A stretch of 64,000 bases of DNA from Puniceicoccaceae bacterium (GTDB lineage: Bacteria > Verrucomicrobiota > Verrucomicrobiia > Opitutales > Coraliomargaritaceae). The DNA lies in NCBI GenBank assembly GCA_018402305.1, contig JAGYJE010000012.1, positions 35,303 to 99,302 on the forward strand. Reading direction: 5' to 3'. Below are positions 22,001-25,202 of this stretch, piece after piece. Positions within the stretch are counted from its first letter, which is position 1. Each line of letters begins with the position of its first letter. The translations under genes and the position numbers were made by a program. A model generated the notes under the pieces. The model made no database searches. It was not told where the DNA came from and was given only the letters and a program-made list of their open reading frames with translations.

Positions 22001-22830
22001 CCTCCACTCAAGGTGATATGCGCTTCGACGGTGGCGGCACCTTCCTTATCGATGTTGCTGGAGAGTTACGCCTCGGCTCTGCCGTGGTCGCCGAGGATGG
22101 GGACATTACCATTGATACCAATCAGCTCAGCCTCAGTGAATCTGCCAGTGGCGTTATCCTTCAGGCAACAAACGGACGCGTTACGATCACCTCCGTTTCC
22201 GGTATTGGCGCAGCGAGCGGTAGCCAAGCAGAGGTGTCTGTCGCGGCGAATGAACTGACGGCCACCTCGGATAGTGGTAGCATTCATCTCACGCTTGAGC
22301 AGGCGACCACCCTGATCGGTCAGGGTGTGCAAATCAACGAGGGTGCGGGAATTCTCAATATTCGCTCCAACTCCGGCGACCTCACAGTCGATGCCCCGAT
22401 CCAGCAAATGGGCAGTGGCGGAATTGAGCTCGAAGTTTTCAACGGCAATCTCTGGATCAACGATCGGATCCGCCAAAATAGTGGAGGGTCCCTCAGCGCC
22501 CGCGTCTATGAGGGCCACCTGACCATGGACGCCAGCGCCCGGATCGAAACAACCAGCGGCGCCATGGATCTGCGTGCCGCGTCAAATGTATGGCTCTCCC
22601 GTGTAGAATCAACCAGTGGGCTGATCTCCGTTCGCAGCGATAGCGAGTCGGTCCGCCGGCTCACAGGGCTCTCCACTGGCTTTGCTAACATTGTTTCGTC
22701 CGCCCGCCCAACCGTTGTGGTCGCCAAGGAAGCACGCTTCTCGCTCGATACCAACTCTGTCTTGGTCAACGGCTTTAACTTTAACCGCTTGTCCGGTGAT
22801 GCGCTGATCACTATCTCGCTAAGATTTTAA
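4072..22830 (+). CDS. Giant LEPR-XLL-type surface/adhesin-like protein, 6252 residues
   Basis: This is one uninterrupted frame of 18.8 kb. Residues 11-26 (SRFTIEGLESRILLSA) match the LEPR-XLL N-terminal motif found on very large exported proteins of Verrucomicrobiota and Planctomycetes. In this family the motif is thought to mark export or surface display. Low-complexity in-frame repeats follow (residues 29-112), then thousands of residues of beta-helix-like strands rich in G, A, S, T, D and N (motifs such as GSILD, LSAGAAIG, GDLTLNGG); cysteine is nearly absent. A central block (about 1940-2950) has roughly 110-residue repeats of a flagellin-hook-like or cadherin-like type. Residues about 3680-5680 contain longer repeats of 210-240 residues. 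The chain ends ALITISLRF with a terminal Phe. ATG 4072 is chosen because the motif follows at once; no clear Shine-Dalgarno precedes it. It overlaps the next gene by one base. Likely role: surface adhesin, matrix or predation-defence fibre; the substrate is unknown. Confidence 0.9.
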   Translation: MPAFPKQTSSRFTIEGLESRILLSAVPLGAGMGAGMGAGMDDGMDPSADSAMGTGLDAGQMTASYEIQYITEDAQGAQGAQGFEDACETQGEAPLWEGAQPLAQPQPLAQPQADLESSALSPAGDQLLASGALRLSEGAVLNAAGEFLQAIESGMTLVASEIHVADGTVLSSVAFRAEQITLGAVTWSGANRIDAAELFIDGAQAALPGATLQLSPGADEAPIYLGQSADGDAFTLDSQALSRLSDAGFAHLTIGRATGSHLFMIDGLAYEGDLTLQAPLGDGSFNILSEVSHRGGTLNYIGTGNTQFTSADTLTEAVPVAVDDSVELVYTVDNENTIRIDTTAGGNAGGADISITGDVRGSDEAGGGTLILNAGTDGTILIGGNIGTSKALEKIVIENAAEVIIEGNIQLQGLQIVNGAGDVILGTDASNFVNVEGLDSQSGEFLVRTAGSITVQGDFEMVNGDATFDITGSSGTRQLWIKGEVGVDAGDLLIERANRVLVSNNLSVSGTFSQLVGLDTTRFESNVSAGSMDLRAHNQIRFEGGLQLLSGDLTLVTNNIDFRGGNASVSGAFNQANESISEAFFRPSSADVEMNIGSPQGAGSLFTFSATDIAALENGWSSITFGYETGATNLARIGSATFLDAVTIHAGSTLVNGPLGARTSLTMNAATGDMTFTNGAQTSVVNEQLGNLWQESAITMTAAAGDILFSNGAFTAIRNTANPVGGTPASTITMTATVGAIRDDSASPGFQEARDLRLTAGGAISLYTRTDNIWAESTVAGAIEIFELDGLRIHSAITQDGPIGFDTGGLTRVDLAQSRTDHADNAIAISALGSILVGEIFAGVEGAVTLSAEDAIARIDGLADADHRIVGDLLTMLAESGIGAVAAPLLIRSNGLDAENLSGGDIRITHDAERDALNARLHNASTGQGDLISLDVLGADLVLTEMSNLSDGGSYLDVVGDILLDGSLDSQAGAVRVSATGTAEMAAASSIQSGGGDVELRAGQGIVMAADAAVLSGGGQIILSAQTSALIGIVDARDDATTPGAQSTWGDVAILAGSWLRDHAASSAVNIHANQLHLSAESGIGQVPDQGDERTIEVDAALLAAVLGSSGDLALHAIADLVTGVPETFAFDRLAANGDISSGTLGVDPLGGVLNGNTTAGVIRLSAAGTLTLKSNELVANSSAISTAGAGNVVLLANALVVEDAILSNGGSISADSTNDLTVGPGAAVRTSALGTMALRSSAGSILAAADSAFTVSDTAIVLSAHNSIELGTVSAPGGAVGLSATNGSLRAAASGESSGNDARTVVTADTLAIVAGGQVNGPTGSEQRFRVSVDTISLTGGSGSDYRVDNDQDLLIDTTSASAEVFDGLLVSSVLGVSAQSDFALSGGGHVDLNVEGNLTLAPGRSLSTTAAGTIDLQVSGAMTMGARSLVESENGDLNITAGASIAVARIASSEGAIRVESENGVLMDSDPDETTVVDFATAGHLELIALNGIGVNAGDRETLQVAIGSLRAVTTEGGIFIGSANAFTIREAVASGSLAPIVMTSAGSLTLTGNVEATGDLVLRGELGFIQEADAAIIGGQDVALQSGVDMTLARVETANAVALEVAGSLMGYAEPVEAAIAAEALLLNQVGSVGTALQPLHTDVDRLAAEVTAGALALVNEGDLTIGPVLVETIPVGTADTLPLSARSQSGDRVAVTGTGTGVFIEVDGSLTTESVSEASIETAAGLPLLLETSAGQTWNGRFSLGDGAVTLRAGGAITLDAAATFSSADASILIETEATFTLAENSVLSRGSGPLLIDAAGDFTLDSQITGTGHAALLAGNFILVGAANRLQATDLLLSSAQGIASASQALVTDVDRLAARTGAAGLYLENSGALTIGNLGFSLVSLAPGALEKTAFSGFLGGVVTAQGGAIQIENAGAVTVDPIAASVEALPGSDFAFSILSDTAGSAGNGLGVFIVRDDSEATPLSSEYSEEDRSLLIYVENGVNTLGEILDLINEHPEFPGQAVLSGGLADGSTVFDVPALESTAFLAAGGSEDGIRSEVTGVLSGGADSVASSAQLLIPDSFFTIRITAEEAGAAINNATVRLLNEGPLEVADGGRLNPGTDAAVIEWDGESALEIYVNFGFTTVGTVVDRINEQVGIPFSAELGGTFDSDSLSVVLGDAPVLMESNLLASANLRPVGPNNDFEVTASGSGPLFNGIRFVFLDDGTVPDAGAEAAFDPINNVMTLRIQSGVTTANQIVAALNLEGTFAAEIVAEVDSLNTGNGAVQAQRFLTTGGSVAVRASASLRMVGSDNDVLLTAEDLGDDFNGIEIRTLGDSSAAPGSVDVDYDSELKRLTLTVNPLFTSAAQVVDAVNAAAVPFTAASNGSGTFALVQYPVSSGGTGEVARAEWIAAGDQNDFEIVANSASTALINTRVFLIDDGSIANGSATATYLSGPRHLIVNLQSGVTTANDVLAAINDASIPMTATLLSGNDGTGVYQLNAAAFAGGINAISAATSFSLPSSVALTLTADEGGVGANGIEFALAIDPSLGANAASVDWFEVGGKRLLQLRVDDATTEWSVIADALAADANSPFTLSGDLSTAVGSLATTDGASNEGRINLAASGAISLRGRVESQTGAVQLITTGGSSADLTFDSETARIAAIDGVNLEIAGSFANLASVEAPLVRVFGESPLALTTGSQSLVSTESVHFLSGGDLTITGEGLAILDGFDREQSARFEAGNDLTVDAAIRTVAASIDADGSIFTIFKAELDGEGNPLSASRPVAIEADNGNYNVYVLPDVATHANIIDAINALEMNELPVFFANLGRQDGTLAIGEHAFFITSLTDAVIQNVSISFADLEAAPVLASFAGSTLTLLLNAADAATVEDVLQALNGLGAFAATTSTVDTSSFLRGEAARNFQSDYSLEVIADAEQTEAVILDEADNTFSLSALPGTATRLDLLNALIDTGLFAGSVPNLDARLNVGDFTFYLNSGAALASVNVQVGFVEAGTVEANFDEDSGALELTLNNVDAASGQDLRDALEALDFIVYSLDSDLSGVVDPQSAVADLEVIPADTREAVLTLENTLSVSFPVGSEGVFADVLFEVEGMLIALNWLTPSVGFDYTTTTFEDSLSSVISDDTESASASLSYGAQGVFGSATLTVDGVAIAIAARSAGLSLAAGNDLRITSSGLLGGGTLDLEAGNALAIAGSIEGGPIDLLAENSITQSGSIEAVGTGAISLVSRGGAIEMSGSASTISASGPVFYQAEGAIEIVSIASSGAARIDLVSGSAISDALANENLNLSTAGFIALTAQSGIGATGSAAINTRSGSVQLRNFGDSGDVVVAESAAGEALSISGLRQNAVSGWSILSAAQGDVRFAGPVFHASDGALWVQADSSIIVESAAPITLNGGLLTFLAGDSIDLRANLGTAGGDAWLEAGSGSLEMLADTTLDTGAGNGFLSAETDVTLAQVRASGSLRIASDSGSVLRAALNERTNVLATNLQLYAGVAVGGLAASEGALITEVSLLNATAASGVLAIRERDGLAIGDSSVTVAFAEAARSHGSDSFEGSQWTQAGLGDSVLRVGGALEIQTSANASPTLVVAGNLLVDVAGDVTVDGAVELTSGSLQWLSGSDFTLNANLVVAGGTARLDSEGNFTQAAAASITVTDANAVIESGADLTVGSIDLGSGHLVLDAFAGIVQQSDQLIEATQIRLSAGGAIASASDPVTFDAARISAVAGDSIFLKAANSLRVDTVGAIDVDTVTLLGAIGAAYTVAAQSDLTSTANNGSIVLLLDAGDLTLNGGLAGSSENTAVSAHGSGNVLLDTPGALVANADVRSADGHISLVAEGDLTLNETADVITSAALTVYLSSQTGSITMADDSFIRSRGGDIVLQAAQNITLGSVATSGSVALLATAGSILDGGETYPDVEADGLLLSAGSAIGTSMDALEISVNTISARAANGGIFIREDDGLIVDDVTVSVERVDAAAQTVTTPVAAQSDLITLAGNGPIVVQLIAGNLILNDGTAAPNDTAVSAHGSGNILLQTLDGNLTASADVLSGSGHISLLATGAVLLADDVSITSAGLGSLTIVSDNSTLTQNAGGTLTAVDGAVILEANGDIRIAGITTTGNVGVVSNTGSVINNEAARSTIGANDLRLSAGAAIGSGNNPIEIDVAAVSAVALAGGIFLSEVDAIEVTATAAETSVVSMDASTELKTLAPQSGLAAADSGSIALVNGAGDITVVAENTVTTAANGHILLDAANDLIINANSSTDAGSITLRAGNDFNLAAGITSTTGVDGEIHVMAGGLLTAAANSRFINQTGSVVLTAEEAITVGGVRSSGAVLVSSANASILGAGSDAFEREIIGSQLLLSAANGSVGSAGVGQTLRTEVARAVAESLDGVYLTNAAALRVDSVTVAYQTVNADGSLAAESSLNATGAFTATAAQREIRLTVESENLTLGQLSAESVYVNVLAGSIRDGAYTTTHVVASEAELIAANSIGAAGAGRLDTQIDTLAASAGSTVGSSIFLSDNSDLTIGAVGGTNGATAENGVFIEADGHLVLNEAFTATSGNGLLQALAGDLTVNAAVTAGTHLSLLADGSIFLNNDLSAGGALDIAVTNGAVAMLDGITAIATGNARITAATSILLGGLSAANIRLDAGTWIDTAGASHTDLSANTVQLTAGSFIGQAQGLANGPLQTSINSIAATAETGSLYLSNDKSLSVAAVSAIDVNRVRIDNTAPVQAGAALAGIGANQFGKVVADGNLTIDAALTAENDDLLLQALSGDLTVNVAVTAGDNASLLSSAGIRLSEDALLDVEGSLDIQAFAGAFTMADGAVVDASGNLRVLASGDMRLGGISAANAYLSTGGALTDNGDAHTDLIANQVQLIATGSIGEAAGTNFGLMDITAAALAVQSGGAVFIDDSSALGLTTVAPINVLRIGLDSSSSLQSGISLSGLTAAGAVVLTAEGSLTIDQAVSTSTASNVLLEARADASDLLISAPVSSAGGNLSLVAGRDLTLSGTADVSVSAASGTIDLQARLGSIDQAAALSIQTINANILLQAAGDVSLGQIDAGSASVGIIGASGSILDNKDRTANTPNNITADALTLIAGGNIGLVGEAIDNAIEIRVNTLSATSTVDGSIHLREFDSLLIDTVASFAVNRVSTDNTTSTTLTTMEARSDVRTAGNGHVILRSVGSMTLNGGLAGPNATTAVAAAGSGNVLIEALAINGNVLANAAVLSEAGSISLLAGRGITLAGDANLIVAGGVGTIDLDAARGDITQSASLRAETAGGNILFRARDNVQLGLLDTSNDAGQSTWGRIGVIASTGSITDAKVRSETSVNILASAANLTAAGSIGILGSGVDNAVETDVLTLAAETTANGSLNIRQSAGLSIDTVASFTVNRVAADATTGTSSTTVDARSDLRTGGDGAIVLKVNTGDLTLNGGLTGAGANEAIVAGGSGGIRLETVTGSIMVNADVLGGTGLITVFARENIGLAAEVNLMTAADTSIKAMFGSLTVAGTAAVEATAASIRLSSALDLTIGNLTATHVSLISGGDILNAAGSSKNVSANNLRIAAAGSLGLNGRHLTSNIDQLSGFSATGSIFITEENTVTVTAVEVTVSELLIDATATTTTDSAQPDLGTGLNGDIYLIATLGNITLKDGGGAAGETVNANGSGAIVIQALAGTLTAEASILSSTGSIALQGAGISFAGTIGTDATINLVATDGGIFHSETAASIDAGSGALTLNATDGIGRTGSGALSLETSALTINNSVAGNIYVNVLSAATIEGIAMAGRGDLYLNQPDHAVSLNGAINLEDGRLVLQTGEVMTVAADLTVGGDIRLTSDSISVTAGVSLDATGDILLRARNAIAFGVGSSAVAGDSLAVLAGADLSVASLTAGDRMDLRAAGSILRVDGSLEAPFMRLVANTGSLGAAGEELLLAADRLDVSSATGLYLIQQGDVTIGRAGLLATAASGETISLAVQSGKLTSTQGDMRFDGGGTFLIDVAGELRLGSAVVAEDGDITIDTNQLSLSESASGVILQATNGRVTITSVSGIGAASGSQAEVSVAANELTATSDSGSIHLTLEQATTLIGQGVQINEGAGILNIRSNSGDLTVDAPIQQMGSGGIELEVFNGNLWINDRIRQNSGGSLSARVYEGHLTMDASARIETTSGAMDLRAASNVWLSRVESTSGLISVRSDSESVRRLTGLSTGFANIVSSARPTVVVAKEARFSLDTNSVLVNGFNFNRLSGDALITISLRF
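4156..4191 (+). repeat. 12-bp in-frame tandem repeat x3
   Basis: Three perfect copies of GGTGCCGGTATG encode three GAGM units just after the LEPR-XLL motif. The unit length is a multiple of three, so copy-number change would alter length without breaking the frame. Confidence 0.95.
4291..4317 (+). repeat. 9-bp in-frame tandem repeat x3
   Basis: Three copies of GCGCAGGGT (last base C in copy three) encode AQG triplets in the N-terminal low-complexity region of the giant protein. Confidence 0.95.
4372..4407 (+). repeat. 18-bp in-frame tandem repeat x2
   Basis: Two copies of an 18-bp unit, CCCCTGGCTCAGCCCCAG, differ at one base and encode PLAQPQ twice. This is the third short tandem repeat within 260 bp of the giant gene's start. 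Confidence 0.95.
9880..12900 (+). repeat. Central block of about 110-residue protein repeats in the giant gene
   Basis: At least six recognisable units begin near 9898, 10282, 10636, 10969, 11281 and 11611, with two weaker ones near 12301 and 12802. The shared pattern is an opening like NDFEVTAS, then FNGIRFVFLDDG, then a strand ending in SGVTTANQIVAALN. Two units share nearly the same DNA around 10780 and 11420 (CAAAGCGGYGTCACGACCGC), which suggests recent duplication or conversion. They sit inside otherwise beta-helix-like sequence. Confidence 0.8.
15100..21110 (+). repeat. Long 210-240-residue repeats in the C-terminal half of the giant gene
   Basis: Five clear copies of a module carry a line like SDLxTxxNGxIVLxxxxGDLTLNGG followed by AxGSGNxLL. 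They lie near 15370, 16030, 19570, 20290 and 20950. Linked lines GSILD (near 15780, 16440, 19290, 20020), LSAGxAIG, and IFLxExDxLxVDxV recur at about 640-730-bp spacing. A degenerate copy lies near 16690. Confidence 0.75.
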
Positions 22831-23993
22831 TGAGGCAAATCCTACAGTTTTTGTGTTTCCTTAGCCTCGCTTTGATCGTGGGTGGGCCGACGCCTGCACA
22901 GGCCGCCGCGGTCGGGAGTGGCAAGTCATTCACCGCTATTGTGCAAGCTCCGGCCGGGATACTGGGTATCGATGCCGACGGCATCTGGCTTTCAACCGAT
23001 GATGGGGCATCCTTTAGTCATGTCTATTCCGAGGCTTCGGTTCCTTGCTTCGCGCTGGCACCATCCGAAGATACGGTGATCGCGGTGGGTGGGAGCGGCT
23101 CGGTCTCGCGCTCCACGGATGGCGGGAATAATTGGTCTGAAGTCGACGCATCGGGTCTTCCGAGTCTGTTCGGTGATTTGATTTCGGTTGCATCGCGCGG
23201 CGACGGGGTCTGGCTGGCAACAGGAGACAGACGGGCCGCCCATATCTGGCGGAGCACCGATGACGGGCAAACCTGGGCCGAACTAAATGCACCCAATGCA
23301 CCCACTGCAACCGGCCTGCGCGCAATTGCCTGGCAGGCCGATACCGGGTGGATCCTGGCAGGTGAGGGAGGATTCGGCGAGGGCATTGTCTATCAAAGTT
23401 CAGACGACGGGGACACCTGGGAGCTGCTCGCAGATGGATTGGCCGCGCCGATTAACGCTGTTGCGATCAATGGCTCGGGACAGATCGCTGTCGTGGGCGA
23501 AGGAGGCCTCTTTCTCCAGGGTTCCACCAATTCCGATTTTATTTCGCCCGCCGGTGACTCTGTCTCCGAAGACCTACACGCGGTCATCGCCGGAGACTCG
23601 GGCAGCTTTGTCGCTGGGGGAGATTCAGGTGCGCTGATCACTCTGGATAGCAATGGCACTGTCGATAGTTCCCTCGCCAATGGGCCCGATATTCAGGCTG
23701 TGTTGAGCCTGGGGGATGAGAAATTGCTCGTCAGTGGTGTTTACGAACCACCCGCGACCGTGGAGCGCTCCATTCCATTTCGACTTCTAGTTGCCCGCGA
23801 TGCGGATAGCGGTGACTTTGTTTTGACAGTGGAAGAGACACTGACAGACCGCAATTATCACATTGAATCCTCCATCAATCTGCAGGACTGGTCCGATGTC
23901 TCCGGAAGCGAACGCACCGGAAATGGTGCCGCCCAAGTCTGGACCTTCCCGGAAGAGGGGACTCGCCTTTTCTGGCGGGTCGTGGAGTTGTAG
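22830..23993 (+). CDS. Secreted Asp-box (BNR/YCF48-like) beta-propeller protein
   Basis: A 387-residue protein with a signal peptide (MRQILQFLCFLSLALIVGG, cleavage probably after AQA near residue 26). Four Asp-box repeats are visible: STDDGASF, STDGGNNW, STDDGQTW and SSDDGDTW. This fits a beta-propeller of the BNR/sialidase-like or photosynthesis-stability-factor-like type, but no sialidase catalytic set is seen. The last 70 residues (YHIESSINLQDWSDV ... FWRVVEL) are the C-terminal module often seen on exported Verrucomicrobia proteins. The ATG overlaps the stop of the giant gene by one base (TAATG), so translation is probably coupled and the two products made together. It may bind or scaffold the giant protein at the surface; that is inference. 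Confidence 0.85.
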   Translation: MRQILQFLCFLSLALIVGGPTPAQAAAVGSGKSFTAIVQAPAGILGIDADGIWLSTDDGASFSHVYSEASVPCFALAPSEDTVIAVGGSGSVSRSTDGGNNWSEVDASGLPSLFGDLISVASRGDGVWLATGDRRAAHIWRSTDDGQTWAELNAPNAPTATGLRAIAWQADTGWILAGEGGFGEGIVYQSSDDGDTWELLADGLAAPINAVAINGSGQIAVVGEGGLFLQGSTNSDFISPAGDSVSEDLHAVIAGDSGSFVAGGDSGALITLDSNGTVDSSLANGPDIQAVLSLGDEKLLVSGVYEPPATVERSIPFRLLVARDADSGDFVLTVEETLTDRNYHIESSINLQDWSDVSGSERTGNGAAQVWTFPEEGTRLFWRVVEL

Positions 23994-24059
23994 TCTTATT
24001 TTCCTTGCGCGTCTTCATCCAATCAGTTAACCCAATTATCTATTAAATAACCCAGTCCT

Positions 24060-25069
24060 ATGAACTTTTACCCACTTCAAACCTTCGCCATTGGCAGTCT
24101 TTGCCTTGCCGCCGCATCAACACTTCAGGCCCAGTTTTTGTCGTCGACCAATTCGCGTGAAGCAGTCGGCTACGCAGTGGCCCTTGAGCAGGGGCACCTC
24201 GCTGTAAGCAGCGCAGTCGATTTTGCCCGGGCGAATGCGCATTTAGCAAACGGCGCCGCTTTGGGATACAGCTTTTCCAACCTGGAAACAGACCGGACCG
24301 ATCAACGGCCGTTTGATAGCGAGGTAGATCAACAGGCGGTCCATCTTAATTATGGTCACGCTTTTGGTCATGGCTTGGTCGCTGCCCTGCAGCTCTCCTA
24401 CTTTGATTCGGAAGCAGAGTCAATTTATCCAGAAATTCCCGGGAAGGTTGAATTTGATTCAGATGGCTGGTTGATCGCGTCCACCATCGCCTACGCTTTG
24501 GAAGGCTTTGATTTTGCTTTTGTTGCCGGGCTCGGCGGCCTTTCCAGCGATACTCGCGGGTTGACTCTACCACCCCACCGAAAGAAGGCGATACTGATAC
24601 GGATTTTTATACCCTCGGTGTGAACGTGGATTACACAATCTACCAGCAGGATGCCCTCACCATTACACCACGCGTCGGCCTGAATTATACGAAGGTCGAT
24701 GTCGATCCCATCACTGAAACCACAGCGCCAGCAGACAGTGGGGTCCTCGATTCAATGGATCGTGAATGGTTGATCGCTTCCCTGGAACTGATCTTTGGAT
24801 GGAAGGCCAATGAAAAACTTGAATTAAACGCGGCTTTGGGTTGGCACTACGATTTCGAGAATGATGAAACAACGTTAAGTGGTGTCGATAAGGTCGGCGA
24901 TCCTGGAAGCATTACCCTGCCAGACGTCGGTGAAAGCGTCTTCAAGGGCGGCTTGAGCGCGAACTATGCCCTCGACGATAATTGGGCGCTTGGAGCGGAT
25001 GTGAGCATCTACTCTGGCGATGAACTGAACGGCGTCTCCCTTGGTGCTGTCTTGGCCTATCGCTTCTAG
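24060..25069 (+). pseudogene. Autotransporter-type outer-membrane beta-barrel protein, split by a one-base frameshift
   Basis: The first half (24060-24623) starts with a signal peptide (MNFYPLQTFAIGSLCLAAAS, cleavage after LQA) and runs into barrel-like alternating strands. The second half (24620-25069) continues in another frame and ends GAVLAYRF, with the terminal Phe typical of BAM-inserted barrels. Adding one G to the GGG at 24558-24560 joins them as SSDTRGVDSTTPPKEG, giving about 336 residues, normal for an autotransporter-type barrel. This is either a true mutation or a homopolymer sequencing error. It lies 66 bp after the propeller gene and probably belongs to the same surface locus. 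Confidence 0.75.
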
Positions 25070-25088
25070 TCCGCCTCGCTTCTAGTCC

Positions 25089-25108
25089 GGCCGCCTTTTG
25101 ATGCGGCC
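25089..25108 (+). terminator. Hairpin after the barrel gene, possible terminator
   Basis: A 6-bp GC stem GGCCGC/GCGGCC with an 8-base loop is followed by ACGTTATTTT. The T tract is weak, so this is a tentative terminator for the surface locus. Confidence 0.4.
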
Positions 25109-25119
25109 ACGTTATTTTC

Positions 25120-25153
25120 CGAGACCCTGGGGCTAAGCTACCTCGGGGTTTCG
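25120..25153 (+). other. Second hairpin in the leader of the SDR-like gene
   Basis: CGAGACCC at 25120-25127 can pair with GGGTTTCG at 25146-25153 (one G-T pair), with a smaller inner stem. A third short stem (GGGC 25169-25172 with GCCC 25178-25181) is followed by a T-rich tract running up to the start codon at 25203. Together the 130 bp before the SDR-like gene may be a terminator plus a structured leader. No known riboswitch is recognised. Confidence 0.3.
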
Positions 25154-25202
25154 CGCATTTAGACCGCTGGGCTGAACGCCCTATTATTATTTTTTATTTT
25201 CT

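Noticed and set aside
25169..25200. Strong rho-independent terminator just before the SDR-like gene
   Set aside because: The stem is only 4 bp, so it is listed only as part of a possible structured leader.
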